DNA of 64,000 bases from JBAXEO01 sp963789515 (GCA_963789515.1 CAWBKW010000002.1:995567-1059566), one strand, 5' to 3'; positions 1-9,848 are shown, counted from the stretch's first letter. The notes: generated from the sequence alone by a model not told the origin. A program made the numbers and translations.

Positions 1-60
1 GACGAGCGTCGACTTGCCGACATTGGGCCTGCCTACGACGGCGACGATAGGTAGCGCCAT
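1..60 (-). CDS. der: Ribosome-assembly GTPase Der (EngA), N-terminal fragment
   Basis: Only the first 20 codons are inside the window; the gene continues off the left edge. The translation from the ATG at 58-60 begins MALPIVAVVGRPNVGKSTLV and contains the G1/P-loop GRPNVGKST typical of the first GTPase domain of Der, a double GTPase required for 50S subunit maturation. The downstream position after ispH and the DUF512 gene matches the common cmk-ispH-der order in Gram-positive bacteria. TrmE or Era share the P-loop, but the very short N-terminus and the neighbourhood favour Der. Confidence 0.85.
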   Translation of the reverse strand, partial: MALPIVAVVGRPNVGKSTLV

Positions 61-67
61 GGGCGCG

Positions 68-1444
68 TCACTCCTTAGGTGAGGGCGGGTTGTCGGCCAC
101 GTCTCGCAGCCCGGAGAGCAGCCCGCCGACGTCACAGGATAGCAGACGTACTTCCCTACCCACTGCTGTACCCAGGTCGGCAACCGACACACCATCGAGC
201 AGCACCGCATCAGCGTTGGCGATGCAGTCCGGCAGCAGCACGATGGTGTCTTCCGGGGTGGCGGCAAGCGCCCGCACCAGGTCCGACGTAGTCAGCAGCC
301 CTGCCACACTCACGTTCCCGCCGAAGAAGTCGTTCTGCACCGCGAGGACGTTCACACGCCCGAGATCATCAACCGCCCCGAGTACCTCTGCCAACACGGG
401 TGCGAACAGCTCGCCGGTGGCGATGGTCAGCGTACTTCCGGCTGGCAGGTCCGCCAGCGCGCGAGCAAGGTGGATCCGGGAATCGTGCGCGGTGTCGAGG
501 AACTCCCTGACAAGCCCGATCCCGTTCTCGTACTGGGGAAAACCGTCGTACTCGGCTGCGGGTGGCAGGTCCACGCCGGCGTTGAGGTAGAACTCGTCGG
601 CAAGATAGACCCACGTGCGGCCATCACGATCGCGCATCGCCTGCTGCCAAGGAACCACCTCAGCGATGACGGCCGCTGCGTCGACCGCCGACTCGAAGGA
701 TGCCCGGAAGCGCTGCTGGTGAGCGGTGAAGCCCAGAGGCACGATGCCGACGCTCAGCACGCCTTCTCTCTCGGCGAGCCAGTTGAGCGACTCCTGGAGG
801 ACCGGCCCGTCATTGACGCCGGGAACCAGCACGATCTGGACGTGGAACTCGATTCCCTCATCGAGCAGCGCGTCGAACCGCTCGAGCGCCCGGTCCTCGC
901 GGGCGCAGACCAGCTGATCACGGACCGTCTGATCGACCGCATGAAGCGACATGTAGAGGGGTGAGAGATGTTGCTCACAGATGCGCGTGACATCCCCGTC
1001 AGAAAGGTTGGTGAGCGTGACGAAGTTGCCCTGTAGGAAGGACAGGCGATAGTCGTCGTCGCGGAGGTAGAGGGCGTGCCGGAGCCCCCGCGGGAGCTGC
1101 GTCATGAAGCAGAACGCACATCGGTTCCTGCAGGTGCGCACCCCATCGAACACGGTGTCGGTGAAGGCCAGTCCCCACGACTCGCCCGGTTCGCGGCCCA
1201 GGGTCACGTGGTCTTCAGTGCCGTCGGCACGAAGCCGCACCACGTCGACGCTCGCACCGTCAGCCACCCACTGCCAGTCGATCACGTCCCGCAACGGCTG
1301 ACCGTCTGCGGACACGAGGACGTCACCCGCCCGCAGGCCGGCACGGGCAGCCGGCCCGTCGATGTCGACCGCCGCCACGACTCCTCCCGGTTCGACGGGC
1401 GGGATTCGGCGCCCGTACTGGGCTGGGCCGGACACCGAGATCAC
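68..1444 (-). CDS. DUF512 family radical-SAM/PDZ protein
   Basis: About 458 residues from a GTG at 1442-1444 that overlaps the ispH stop codon as GTGA; the open frame extends further upstream but inside ispH. The N-terminus is PDZ-like (residues about 15-60, with GPAARAGLRAGDVLVSADG). A compact cysteine motif follows, CRNRCAFCF (C-x3-C-x2-C), as in radical-SAM [4Fe-4S] enzymes, and the C-terminal half matches DUF512 (LPDCIANADAVLLDG near the end). Members are widespread in anaerobic Firmicutes and Actinobacteria beside der or ispH, and no reaction is established. Family assignment is firm; function is unknown. Confidence 0.85.
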   Translation of the reverse strand: MISVSGPAQYGRRIPPVEPGGVVAAVDIDGPAARAGLRAGDVLVSADGQPLRDVIDWQWVADGASVDVVRLRADGTEDHVTLGREPGESWGLAFTDTVFDGVRTCRNRCAFCFMTQLPRGLRHALYLRDDDYRLSFLQGNFVTLTNLSDGDVTRICEQHLSPLYMSLHAVDQTVRDQLVCAREDRALERFDALLDEGIEFHVQIVLVPGVNDGPVLQESLNWLAEREGVLSVGIVPLGFTAHQQRFRASFESAVDAAAVIAEVVPWQQAMRDRDGRTWVYLADEFYLNAGVDLPPAAEYDGFPQYENGIGLVREFLDTAHDSRIHLARALADLPAGSTLTIATGELFAPVLAEVLGAVDDLGRVNVLAVQNDFFGGNVSVAGLLTTSDLVRALAATPEDTIVLLPDCIANADAVLLDGVSVADLGTAVGREVRLLSCDVGGLLSGLRDVADNPPSPKE

Positions 1445-2274
1445 GCCATCGCTTCGATGGCGTCGATGACGGCCCGCATCTGTTCGTCCGGGGTGGACGC
1501 GCCGGCGGTCACCCCGACGCTCTCGGCGCCGCCGAACCACTCGGGGTCGAGGTCATCCGGGGTCTCGACGTGGTGCACCCGGGCGTTGACTTCGCCGCAG
1601 ATCTCGGCCAACCGGGTGGTGTTGCCGGAGTTGTGACCGCCCACGACCACCATCACGTCGACCGTGGCCGCCAACTCCTCAGCCGACTGTTGCCGCTTGC
1701 CCGTCGCCGAGCAGATCGTGTTGAACACCCGCAGCTCGCTCACGCGCGGCAGGACCGCCTCGACCACCTCGTTGAGGCGGCGCAGGGACTGCGTCGTCTG
1801 CACCACGATGCCGATGCGGCGGGAAGCAAGCTTCGGCGGCAGTTCGAGTGCCGACGAGACCACCAGCGCGTTGCCCCCGGCGTGCGCCATGATGCCCTCG
1901 ACCTCGGGGTGATCGGCCTCCCCCACGATGACGACCAGGTATCCACCGTGCATGAGCTCCTCGGCAGCCTCGTGTGCCTTGCTGACGTGCGGGCACGTGG
2001 CGTCGACCACGTCGAGCCCTCGCGTCCGCGCAGCCGAGATGATGGCTGGGTCGACGCCGTGCGATCGGATGACCAGCGTGCCGCCCTGCACCTGGTCGAG
2101 GTTCTCGGCGACTACGACTCCCCGGTCCTTCAGGGCCGTGACCGCCTGCGGGTTGTGGATGAGCGGCCCCAGGGTGTGGACGTCTGCACCGCTCTCCGCG
2201 GCCTGCTCGGCGAGTTTCAGGGCGCGCTCGACGCCGTAGCAGATGCCTGCATACCGGGCGACCTCGACTCGCAT
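1441..2274 (-). CDS. ispH: 4-Hydroxy-3-methylbut-2-enyl diphosphate reductase (IspH/LytB)
   Basis: Last enzyme of the methylerythritol phosphate (MEP) isoprenoid pathway, reducing HMBPP to IPP and DMAPP with a [4Fe-4S] cluster. The 277-residue protein has the three cluster cysteines in their usual contexts: Cys12 (YAGICYGVERA), the Cys of DATCPHV near residue 96, and the Cys of TICSATGKRQ near 197. HTLGPLIHNPQ and the late VGVTAGASTP motif are also present. The ATG at 2274 lies 3 bases after plsC. Its presence shows the cell makes isoprenoids by the MEP route, which matters for interpreting the HMG-CoA reductase at 56-57 kb. Confidence 0.97.
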   Translation of the reverse strand: MRVEVARYAGICYGVERALKLAEQAAESGADVHTLGPLIHNPQAVTALKDRGVVVAENLDQVQGGTLVIRSHGVDPAIISAARTRGLDVVDATCPHVSKAHEAAEELMHGGYLVVIVGEADHPEVEGIMAHAGGNALVVSSALELPPKLASRRIGIVVQTTQSLRRLNEVVEAVLPRVSELRVFNTICSATGKRQQSAEELAATVDVMVVVGGHNSGNTTRLAEICGEVNARVHHVETPDDLDPEWFGGAESVGVTAGASTPDEQMRAVIDAIEAMA

Positions 2275-2277
2275 CGG

Positions 2278-2961
2278 CTACTCCTTCTCGGCGACAGCAC
2301 GAGCTGCGGCTATGCGACGCATGATCTCGGCGGTCATGGCCTGTGTGCGCTCTTTCCGGCTGCCCTCGGTGAACTCCTCGGGCCGAACAGGCTCCCCGTA
2401 GCGGACCGTGACCCGGGGGAAGCGCGGCAGCTTGGCACCCTTGGGCAGCGCTCGATCGGTTCCGGCGATTCCGACGGGCACCACCGGCACATCGGCCCGC
2501 ATGGCGATGAAGGCGACGCCGGCGTGCGCTTCGGAGGGCTCATCGGTCGGTGCGCCGGGCACCTGGCGGGTTCCTTCGGGGAAGATGCCGACCGGCTCCC
2601 CGTACCCGAGGAGGTCGGTGGCCCTCTGGATTGCGACTCGGTCCGCGGTCCCGCGGCTTATCGGCAGCACGAACACCCTCGGGAGTCCCCAGCCGACCAC
2701 CGGCGCGTCGAAGAGTTCCTGCTTCGCGAAGAAGTGCACCTCGCGTGGCGCACCGGCCCACAGCAGTGCCGGGTCGAGGTAGCTGACATGGTTTCCTGCG
2801 AGGATGAACCCCCCGCTCGCGGGGACGTTCTCCTCGCCCCGGAACCGCGTGCGATAGATCGCGAGCAGCAGCGGCGCCCCGAACGCGCGCAGAAACCGCG
2901 CCAACCGCCACTTCGGTGCGCCCGGACCGCTGAGCCGCGATGCCGCAGGTGGAGCGCTCAC
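2278..2961 (-). CDS. plsC: 1-Acyl-sn-glycerol-3-phosphate acyltransferase (PlsC family)
   Basis: Transfers an acyl chain to lysophosphatidic acid in phospholipid synthesis at the inner membrane face. The 227-residue protein shows the acyltransferase block I NHVSYLDP (H-x4-D), block III around FPEGTRQ and a block IV-like VPVVPVGIAGTDRALP. The start ATG overlaps the cmk stop by ATGA. Fusion or adjacency of cmk and plsC is common in actinobacteria and clostridia. The exact acyl acceptor cannot be read from the sequence. Confidence 0.92.
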   Translation of the reverse strand: MSAPPAASRLSGPGAPKWRLARFLRAFGAPLLLAIYRTRFRGEENVPASGGFILAGNHVSYLDPALLWAGAPREVHFFAKQELFDAPVVGWGLPRVFVLPISRGTADRVAIQRATDLLGYGEPVGIFPEGTRQVPGAPTDEPSEAHAGVAFIAMRADVPVVPVGIAGTDRALPKGAKLPRFPRVTVRYGEPVRPEEFTEGSRKERTQAMTAEIMRRIAAARAVAEKE

Positions 2962-3629
2962 GCCCCTCGCTCCGTAGCGATCAGGCAGACACGCTCGACG
3001 ACCTCGGCGAAGGTCATCCCCGTCGTGTCGAGGACGACCGCATCGTCAGCCGGAGCGAGCGGCGACAGTTCGCGCGTGGAGTCGGCCTTGTCGCGCCGGA
3101 TGATCGACTCGTGCACGCCCGCGGAGTCGGACTCGATCCCGCTCTCAGCCTGCTGGACCGATCTGCGGCGTGCCCGCTCTTCGGGGCTGGCCGTCAGGAA
3201 CACCTTGACCTCGGCGTCCGGGAAGACGACGGTTCCGATGTCACGACCCTCGACGACGATGTCGTCGCTCCCGCCGAGGAACCGCTGTTGGGCGACCATC
3301 GCCTCGCGAACGACGCCGAGCCGAGCTACCGCACTCACGGAATCGTCGACCTCGGGGCTCCGGATCTCGGTCGTCACGTCGGTACCGGCGATGCGAACGC
3401 ACGTAGGAAACGGATCCCCCGACACGTGAGTGAACTCGATCGGTGACTCAGCGACCAGTTTCGCAAGTGCGTCACCGTCACCCGGATCGATGCCGGTCTC
3501 CAGTGCGAGGTAGGTGACGGCGCGGTACATCGCTCCCGTGTCCAAGTACCTGAAACCGAGGCGCGTCGCGACACCCTTGGCGACGCTTGACTTGCCCGAG
3601 CCGGCCGGGCCGTCGATCGCGATGATCAT
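2958..3629 (-). CDS. cmk: Cytidylate kinase
   Basis: Phosphorylates CMP/dCMP with ATP. The open frame extends upstream to 3680, but the ATG at 3627-3629 gives the canonical N-terminus MIIAIDGPAGSGKSSVAKG, with P-loop GPAGSGKSS, and a normal length of 223 residues. Other family features are YLDTGAMYRAVTYLA, VVEGRDIGTVVFPDA and the LID arginine run EERARRRSVQ. It ends with a 4-base overlap into plsC. The 86-base gap to aroA shows no obvious promoter or terminator. Confidence 0.96.
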   Translation of the reverse strand: MIIAIDGPAGSGKSSVAKGVATRLGFRYLDTGAMYRAVTYLALETGIDPGDGDALAKLVAESPIEFTHVSGDPFPTCVRIAGTDVTTEIRSPEVDDSVSAVARLGVVREAMVAQQRFLGGSDDIVVEGRDIGTVVFPDAEVKVFLTASPEERARRRSVQQAESGIESDSAGVHESIIRRDKADSTRELSPLAPADDAVVLDTTGMTFAEVVERVCLIATERGA

Positions 3630-3715
3630 GGTCTGTTCAATCCGCTTCCACACGGGGATTCGACGCCCGCATGGTACCACGCAGGACCGTCCGAACCGCT
3701 TGCGGCCGTGACTGT

Positions 3716-5038
3716 CTAGGACCGAGCACCGAGTCGGGAGAGATCCTCGGCGAACACCGGATAGCTCACGTCAACGGCCTCGAACCTTCCGACCCGGACC
3801 GCCGAGCCGGCCACCAGCCCCGCGACCGCCCAAGTCATGGCGAGCCGGTGATCGCCGAGTGAATCGATGGTAGCGCCGCGAAGCGGTGCCGGACCGCGCA
3901 CGATGAGCGTGTCCCCCTCGACCTCAGCGGTCGCGCCGAGTGCCCCCAGGCCGTCAACGATCGCCGCGAGTCGGTCGGACTCCTTCACTCTGAGCTCACC
4001 AACTCCCTCAAAGCGCGTTTCGCCGTGCGCCTGTGAAGCGACGAGTGCCAGTATCGGCACCTCGTCGACGAGCGAGGGTACCTCCTCGGCGGTCACGGTC
4101 GTCGCCGAGAGGTACGAAGTGTACTCAGCGTCGATCTCCCCGGAACGTTCGCTCTCTGCCTCAGGGAACGGTATGACCCGGATCGAAGCGCCCATGCGCT
4201 CGAGCACGCGCAAGAATCCGGCGCGGGTGGGGTTGAGCGACACGCCGGGCAGCCGCACCGAGCTGCCGGGGACGAGCAGCGCAGCCGCCACGAGGAACGC
4301 AGCCGACGACGGGTCCCGCGGCACGGCGAAGCTCGCGATGGCGCACGGCACGAGCGGGCCTTCGACGACCGCGGTGTGCGATACGTCGTCGAGATCGACC
4401 GGCACGCAGAACTCGGGGAGCATGCGCTCGGTGTGGTCTCGGCTGGGCGCCGGCTCGGTGACGCTCGTACGGCCCTGCGCCCGCAGGCCGGCAAGCAGGA
4501 CCGCAGTCTTCACCTGCGCGGATGCGACGGGCGAATCGTAGTCTACGGCCTTGAGCGCGGCGCTACCGTGCACGGTGACCGGCAGCGTGCCCGTCACCGG
4601 CCCGGAGAAGGTCGCCCCCATCAGTGTGAGCGGAGCGGTCACCCGACGCATCGGACGAACCGACAGCGACTCGTCGCCGACCAGGGTGACCTCGATGGGC
4701 CAGCCGGCGAGTACGCCCATCAGAAGGCGCGCGGTGGTGCCGCTGTTCCCGCAGTCGATGCTCGTGCAGTAGAAGCGGGGCCCGAGCGCGCCCCAGCCCC
4801 GCACCGTCCCCCCGAGCGACCCGTCTGCGTGCGGCTCCAGGTCGACGTGGGCGCCGAGCTCTCTGACCGCTGCTATCGTCGCCCGCAGGTCCGCGGAGTC
4901 CAGGACTCCGGTCAGTTCCGTCGTACCCTCCGCCATCGCGGCGAACAGGACGGCCCGATGCGACAGGGACTTGTCTCCCGGAAGATGCACCTCGCCGACC
5001 AGCGGTTCGCAACCCGGCCCGAACTCCCTCGAACTCAT
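3716..5038 (-). CDS. aroA: 3-Phosphoshikimate 1-carboxyvinyltransferase (EPSP synthase)
   Basis: Sixth step of the shikimate pathway: shikimate-3-phosphate plus PEP gives EPSP. The 440-residue protein carries the PEP/S3P-binding LPGDKSLSHRAVLFAA near the N-terminus, GNSGTTARLLMG (family signature LxxGNAGT-like) and the second signature RVKESDRLAAI near residue 350. The ATG at 5038 overlaps the tyrA stop by ATGA, so it is co-translated with tyrA, aroF and hisC. Confidence 0.97.
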   Translation of the reverse strand: MSSREFGPGCEPLVGEVHLPGDKSLSHRAVLFAAMAEGTTELTGVLDSADLRATIAAVRELGAHVDLEPHADGSLGGTVRGWGALGPRFYCTSIDCGNSGTTARLLMGVLAGWPIEVTLVGDESLSVRPMRRVTAPLTLMGATFSGPVTGTLPVTVHGSAALKAVDYDSPVASAQVKTAVLLAGLRAQGRTSVTEPAPSRDHTERMLPEFCVPVDLDDVSHTAVVEGPLVPCAIASFAVPRDPSSAAFLVAAALLVPGSSVRLPGVSLNPTRAGFLRVLERMGASIRVIPFPEAESERSGEIDAEYTSYLSATTVTAEEVPSLVDEVPILALVASQAHGETRFEGVGELRVKESDRLAAIVDGLGALGATAEVEGDTLIVRGPAPLRGATIDSLGDHRLAMTWAVAGLVAGSAVRVGRFEAVDVSYPVFAEDLSRLGARS

Positions 5039-6184
5039 GCGCCGTCACCGCCGTCCTCGAGCGGCTTGAGCCGCGGGTCGTATCCCCTGCCGAGAAGGTC
5101 GACCACCAGCGCGTCGAAGTCCCCTTCGTCGGTCAGAACCAAGACGAGCATGGCCGTGTCCTCGCTCTGGTGGTCGATGTCGATACCCTCGATGTTGCAG
5201 CCCGCTCGCGTGGCGGCGGCGGTGATCTCGGCGACCTGGCCCGGCCGGTCGAGCATCGGGACGACCAACTCCGAAAGCTGGGTGGTGGCCGGGACCCATT
5301 GGGCCGGCAGCGACCGCCTCACGACGGCGGCCCGGTCGAGCCAGGCGCGCATCGCCTCGGTGTCACGTGTCCGCACGAGCTCCTCGAACACCCCCAGCCG
5401 GCCGCGAAGCTCCGACAGGCCCTCCGCGAGCGCATCTGCGTTGTCGAGGCAGATGCCGGTCCACAGGTCGGCGCTGCCGGCCGCGATGCGGGTCGTGTCC
5501 TTGAAGCCGCCGGCCGCAAGCCGCATGAGCTCACCACGCTCTCCGGAGTGGGCGGCCGCAAGGTCGACGAGCGCCGCCGCCGCGACGTGCGGCACGTGGC
5601 TCACGATCGCCACGGCCTCGTCGTGGGCAGCGGCATCGACGGAGATGACTCGGGCGCCGAGCGACCCGATGAGCGCGTGTACGGCGCTGAAGGCGCCGGG
5701 ATCGGTGTCGGACGCGGGCGTCAGCAACCAGTAGGCGCCGTCGAACAGGTCGGCGCGCGCCGCCGTGACGCCCGACAGCTCGCTCCCTGCCATGGGATGT
5801 CCGCCCACGAATCTGGACGGGTCGGGAAGCGACGTCGCGAGCCGCGCGCAGGACACCGGACTTGGTCGAAGCGACGTCGGTGACCGTCCCCGCGTATCCC
5901 TGCCGGCCGAGCGTCTCGAGCCACTCGCCCGCCAGGTGGGCGGGCGTCGCCAGGACGACGAGATCGACCCCTCCCTCCGAGAGCCACGTCTGCGCCCCAA
6001 GGCCTCCGGGCAGGGAGCCGTCATCGATGATGCCGTGCTCGAGCGCGTACTTCAGCGCCACCGGGTCCACGTCGACGCCCACGACCCGTGGAGCGTCGGC
6101 AAGCCGCTTGGCTGCCGCCGCCAACGAACCCCCGATGAGCCCGACACCTACGACGGCGATGCTCTGAATCGTGCCGGACGCCAT
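5035..6184 (-). CDS. tyrA: Prephenate dehydrogenase, frameshifted
   Basis: Oxidative decarboxylation of prephenate to 4-hydroxyphenylpyruvate for tyrosine. The N-terminal Rossmann domain reads from the ATG at 6184 (GTG at 6187 is an alternative) with VGVGLIGGSLAAAAK and VTDVASTKSGVL. Near 5845-5855 the conserved reading moves to another frame, which continues with FVGGHPMAGSE and the helical domain and ends in an ACT-like domain (VPMLDRPGQVAEITAAA). One base change restores a normal protein of about 380 residues, so this is probably an intact gene with a sequencing indel. The start overlaps the aroF stop as TGATG. Confidence 0.88.
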
Positions 6185-7206
6185 CACTGCACTCCCAGAT
6201 GCTTGCCCTCGAGCACCATGAGCGGATCGATCCGTGCCATCATCTCAGCGAAATCGGAGGGTGTCAGCGACTGCGGTCCGTCGCACTTCGCGCGCTCGGG
6301 GTTGGGATGCACCTCGACCATGATACCGTCAGCACCCGCGGTCACCGACGCACGCGCCATCACCGAAACCAGGTCACGCCGACCGGTCGCATGCGAGGGA
6401 TCGACGATCACCGGCAGATGCGTGAGCGACTTCAGGGCGGCGACGGCCGCGAGGTCGAGCGTGTTGCGGGTGTACGTCTCGAACGTGCGGATGCCGCGCT
6501 CGCAGAGCATGAGGTCGCGGTTGCCGCCCTTGAGCACGTACTCGGCGGCCGAAAGCGTCTCTTCGATGGTCGCCGAGAGACCGCGCTTGAGCAGCACCGG
6601 ACGCCGCATGCGGCCGAGCTCCTCGAGCATCATGAAGTTCTGCATGTTGCGCGCGCCGACCTGGAGCACGTCGGCCCATTCGGCGACCGTCTCGGCGTCG
6701 CGCACATCGAGCACCTCGGTGACGACAGGCAGTCCGACCGAGTCCCCGGCGGCTCGAAGGAGCTTCAGTCCCTCGAGCCCCATGCCCTGGAACGCGTACG
6801 GACTCGACCGCGGCTTGAACGCCCCTCCACGGATCATGGTGGCGCCGGCGGCCGCACAGTCACGCGCGACGGTCATCATCTGCTCCTCGGACTCCACCGA
6901 GCAGGGGCCGGCCATCACCGCGAGCGCTCCCCCGCCGACCGTGGCTCGCCCCACTCGGACGACGGTGTCCTCGGGCTGGAACTCCCTCGTGACGAGCTTG
7001 TAGGGCTTCAGTACGCGGATGACCTCTTCGACGCCGGGAAGCCCCTCGAGATCGAGCGCGTAGACCACTTCTCGCTCGCCGACGACGCCGATGATCGTCT
7101 TGACCGAACCCTGTGAGAGGTGGGCCTCGGCACCCGCCTCGTGCAGGAGGTCGACGATGTGGTCGATGGTGTCCTGGGTCGCGTGGTCGCGCATCACTAC
7201 CAGCAT
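6184..7206 (-). CDS. aroF: 3-Deoxy-7-phosphoheptulonate synthase (DAHP synthase, class I-beta)
   Basis: First step of the shikimate pathway, condensing PEP and erythrose-4-phosphate. The 340-residue protein has an N-terminal ferredoxin-like regulatory domain (residues 1-70) followed by the KDSA-like TIM barrel: MAGPCSVESEEQM, GGAFKPRSSPYAFQG, LQVGARNMQNF and the metal-binding end IVDPSHATGRRD. This FL-domain architecture is the Thermotoga/Bacillus type. It lies between hisC and tyrA in an aromatic amino-acid operon. Confidence 0.96.
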   Translation of the reverse strand: MLVVMRDHATQDTIDHIVDLLHEAGAEAHLSQGSVKTIIGVVGEREVVYALDLEGLPGVEEVIRVLKPYKLVTREFQPEDTVVRVGRATVGGGALAVMAGPCSVESEEQMMTVARDCAAAGATMIRGGAFKPRSSPYAFQGMGLEGLKLLRAAGDSVGLPVVTEVLDVRDAETVAEWADVLQVGARNMQNFMMLEELGRMRRPVLLKRGLSATIEETLSAAEYVLKGGNRDLMLCERGIRTFETYTRNTLDLAAVAALKSLTHLPVIVDPSHATGRRDLVSVMARASVTAGADGIMVEVHPNPERAKCDGPQSLTPSDFAEMMARIDPLMVLEGKHLGVQ

Positions 7207-7243
7207 GGCGTCTTCTCCTCAACCGGTTCGCCGGATCAAGCGG

Positions 7244-8374
7244 TCACGCGGACGGATCCGCCGCGAGAGTGGCCCTAGAGCGACCCAGCTTCGCGACGAC
7301 GGCCTCGAAGGCCGCGACGGTGGCGCGGGTGTCTTCAGGGGAGCCGACTCCGACCCTGAGCGCGGGTGCCGTACCGAAGTCGCGCACGATGACTCCCTGG
7401 GACAGCAGCGCCTGGAACACTTCGACCGGCTTCTCCGTGTGCACGTAGACGAAGTTGGTCTCAGACGGAACGTATGAGACGCCGAGCCGGTCGAAGCACG
7501 AGTACAGGAGGGCCTTCTGTGCCTGGTTCTCATCCCGACGTCGGCGGACCTCGGCTTGGTCGTCGAGCGAGTAGTACGCCCCGACCTGAGCGACCGTGTT
7601 GACGTTGAACGGCTCGCGGATCTTGTTCATCGCCGACACCACCTGCGCGGGGAGCACTCCGTATCCGACACGTGCGCCCGCCAGCGAGTAGATCTTGCTG
7701 AACGTCCGCAAGACGCCGAGCGGCCGCACGCCGTCGAAGTAGGCCAGCCCATCCGGGTACTCGGGCGACGTCGCGTACTCGAAGTACGCCTCATCGACCA
7801 CGACGAGCACGTGCTCCGGAACGCGCTCGAGGAAGGTCTCGAACTCCGCCCGGGAGTAGATGGTTCCCGTCGGGTTGTTGGGATTGCAGAGGAAGACGAG
7901 CTTCGTGCGATCGGTGATCGCGTCGGCCATCGCGACGAGATCGTGCATTTCTCCCCCGCCGAGCGGGACCCTGATCTCAGTCGCACCCATGAGCTGGCAC
8001 GACCATCGGATAGACCACGAAGCTCGGCCACGCGAAGACGCACTCGTCTCCCGGGGCGAGACCGCCTGCGCGACGATGCGGAGCAGCTCGTTACTCCCGT
8101 TCCCGACCACCAGGTTCTCCTCGGCGACACCGAGGTGCTGGCAGATGCGGCGCTTGAGGGCCCGCGCGGCGCCGTCGGGGTAGACGTTCAGCCGGCCGAG
8201 GACCGCCTGCATGCCCGCAAGCGCGCCGGGAACGGGTCCGTAGGGGTTCTCGTTGCTCGAAAGCTTGCGAACGTCGTCCCGGCCGGATCTCTCGCGAACC
8301 TCACTGGCGCGCAGTCCCGGGGTGTAGGGCCGCATCGGCTCGAGCTCAGGCCTGATCAACGCGTCGTAGTCCAC
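7244..8374 (-). CDS. hisC: Histidinol-phosphate aminotransferase, with two compensating frameshifts
   Basis: PLP-dependent class I/II aminotransferase of about 376 residues. The substrate-binding SSNENPYGP, YPDGAARALK, FLCNPNNPTG and the PLP-lysine region RTFSKIYSLAGARVGYG are present. Between about 8055 and 8000 the main frame reads non-conserved sequence (SPRETSASSRGRASWSIRW), while a shifted frame there gives GDECVFAWPSFVVYPMV, exactly what HisC should have. A missing base in a C/G run near 8052 and an extra base near 7998 explain this. In this setting between rluB/cob genes and aroF, it may also serve aromatic amino-acid transamination. Confidence 0.9.
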   Translation of the reverse strand: MDYDALIRPELEPMRPYTPGLRASEVRERSGRDDVRKLSSNENPYGPVPGALAGMQAVLGRLNVYPDGAARALKRRICQHLGVAEENLVVGNGSNELLRIVAQAVSPRETSASSRGRASWSIRWSCQLMGATEIRVPLGGGEMHDLVAMADAITDRTKLVFLCNPNNPTGTIYSRAEFETFLERVPEHVLVVVDEAYFEYATSPEYPDGLAYFDGVRPLGVLRTFSKIYSLAGARVGYGVLPAQVVSAMNKIREPFNVNTVAQVGAYYSLDDQAEVRRRRDENQAQKALLYSCFDRLGVSYVPSETNFVYVHTEKPVEVFQALLSQGVIVRDFGTAPALRVGVGSPEDTRATVAAFEAVVAKLGRSRATLAADPSA

Positions 8375-8483
8375 GAGAGCTCCCGAGTGTCGTGTGCCCG
8401 CGCAGCCAAGGCGCGAGGTTGCCGACGATTGTCGCAGGTGGGGCTGGCCCGAGCAACCCTGCGTGCCCCGTCCCGACGGCCAC

Positions 8484-9055
8484 TCAGCCCTGCACGTACT
8501 CCTCGATCTGAGCGTGCCCGTCGAACACCCGGACCCGTGCCATCTGGGCGTTGTGGATGTGGAAGAGCCACAGCCCCTCGCCCGAAAGCCGCAGCGTGTG
8601 CGCGAGGGCGGCCCGCATCACACCGGCATGCGCGACCACCACGTGGCGTCCGCCTGCGGCACACATCTCGTCGACGCATTCGCCCACGCGGGCCTCGAGG
8701 TCCGCCCGGGACTCACCTCGGGGGCAACGGGCGTGTCGGCCGAGCGGTAGTTGAAGGGGATCCCCGCTTCCGTGATCTCCTCCCAGGTCAAGCCGTGCGC
8801 CTGCCCGAAGTCCAACTCGATCAGGCGCTGGTCCACCCTGAGAGGTACGCCCGCGAGCCGACTCGTGCGCTGTGCGACGACCCTCGCGCGTTGCAGTGGA
8901 GATGACCAGACGGTGTCGGGCCGAAAGCGCGCGAGCTTCCGAGGGAGGCGGCGTGCTTGCCGGCGTCCCTCGGCGGTGTAGGGGGACTCGCCCTGGCCGA
9001 CGAACCGTCCCGAGATGTTGGCGTCCGTCTCGGGGTGCCGGACGATGAGAAGCAT
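8484..9055 (-). CDS. cobC: Histidine-phosphatase family protein, probable alpha-ribazole phosphatase CobC, frameshifted
   Basis: Phosphoglycerate-mutase-like phosphatase that would dephosphorylate alpha-ribazole-5'-phosphate or the completed cobamide phosphate. The N-terminus has LIVRHPETDAN (RHG motif with Pro in place of Gly), GRFVGQGESPYT and SSPLQRARVVAQ. At about 8718-8723, in a run of five C, the frame shifts; the other frame gives GGRHVVVAHAGVMRAAL with the second catalytic histidine and runs to 8484. ATG 9055 has AAGGAG only 3 bases upstream; GTG 9070 is the alternative. Function is inferred mainly from the adjacent cobS, cobT and cobU. Confidence 0.8.
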
Positions 9056-9073
9056 CGTCTCCTTCACCACACT

Positions 9074-9848
9074 TCACCACACCATCGCGAGCGCGGCGAA
9101 CAGAATGGTCTCGGTCAGCAACACACTCGCGCCGAGCACGTCGCCGGTGACGCCGCCGAACCTCTGAGCGAGGACGTGGGGAACGCTCAGTGCCACCGCG
9201 AGCCCGAGCACGGCGAACACAATGCCCTCCGGGCCGAAGCCGACCCGCCACGCTGCCAAGACCGCGACCAGGACGACCAATGTGGGCAGTGCTCCAAGCA
9301 CCGTGGGACGCGCCATCACCGAACGCCCGAGTCCGCCGTCGCGGGCGGGCGTCCCGAGCCAGCATCCCGCCGTCGCCGAGAACCGCGCCATCGCCGGAAC
9401 AAGCAGCAGCGGAAGCTCATGTGGGCTCCCCAGAATCGAAGCGAGAGCCGCGAACTCCACGACGATCGTGAGGGCGATCGCCGTCGCTCCGAAGGCGCCG
9501 ACGTGACTGTCAGACATGATCTCGAGGCGCCGCGCGCGGTCGTGCGAGCCCCAGTAGCCGTCCGCTACGTCGGCGAGCCCGTCGAAGTGCAGCATGCGTG
9601 TCATCACCGCCCAGAACACAACCACCAGAGCCGCGGTCAGCAGAGGCTGGGGACGAGCGATGAGTGGCAGGACCTCGCCTACATGGACCAGGGCGTAGGC
9701 CGCGGCGCCAAGCAACAGTCCCACCGCGGGGAACCACCCCGCCACCTGCGGCACCGTCCCGTCGTCGGGCATGCGCCGCCCGCGTCGGCAGCACCGTCAG
9801 GAGCGACATCGCCAGTCCCGCGTCCCTCAGAGGATGCGCCCTGCTCAC
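9074..9848 (-). CDS. cobS: Adenosylcobinamide-GDP ribazoletransferase (cobalamin synthase), frameshifted
   Basis: Integral membrane enzyme joining adenosylcobinamide-GDP with alpha-ribazole. The gene starts at GTG 9846-9848, overlapping the cobT stop as GTGA, with the expected N-terminus AMSLLTVLPTRA. Near 9765-9785 the frame shifts, and the rest continues with the metal-binding HFDGLADVADGYWGSHDR and IMSDSHVGAFGA motifs and several hydrophobic helices to 9074. Both pieces are needed for a normal length of about 257 residues. Confidence 0.88.

Noticed and set aside
1570..3429. Long plus-strand open frame across ispH, plsC and cmk (619 codons)
   Set aside because: It mirrors well-conserved minus-strand genes; its translation is rich in Arg/His and low-complexity, as expected of antisense frames in GC-rich DNA.
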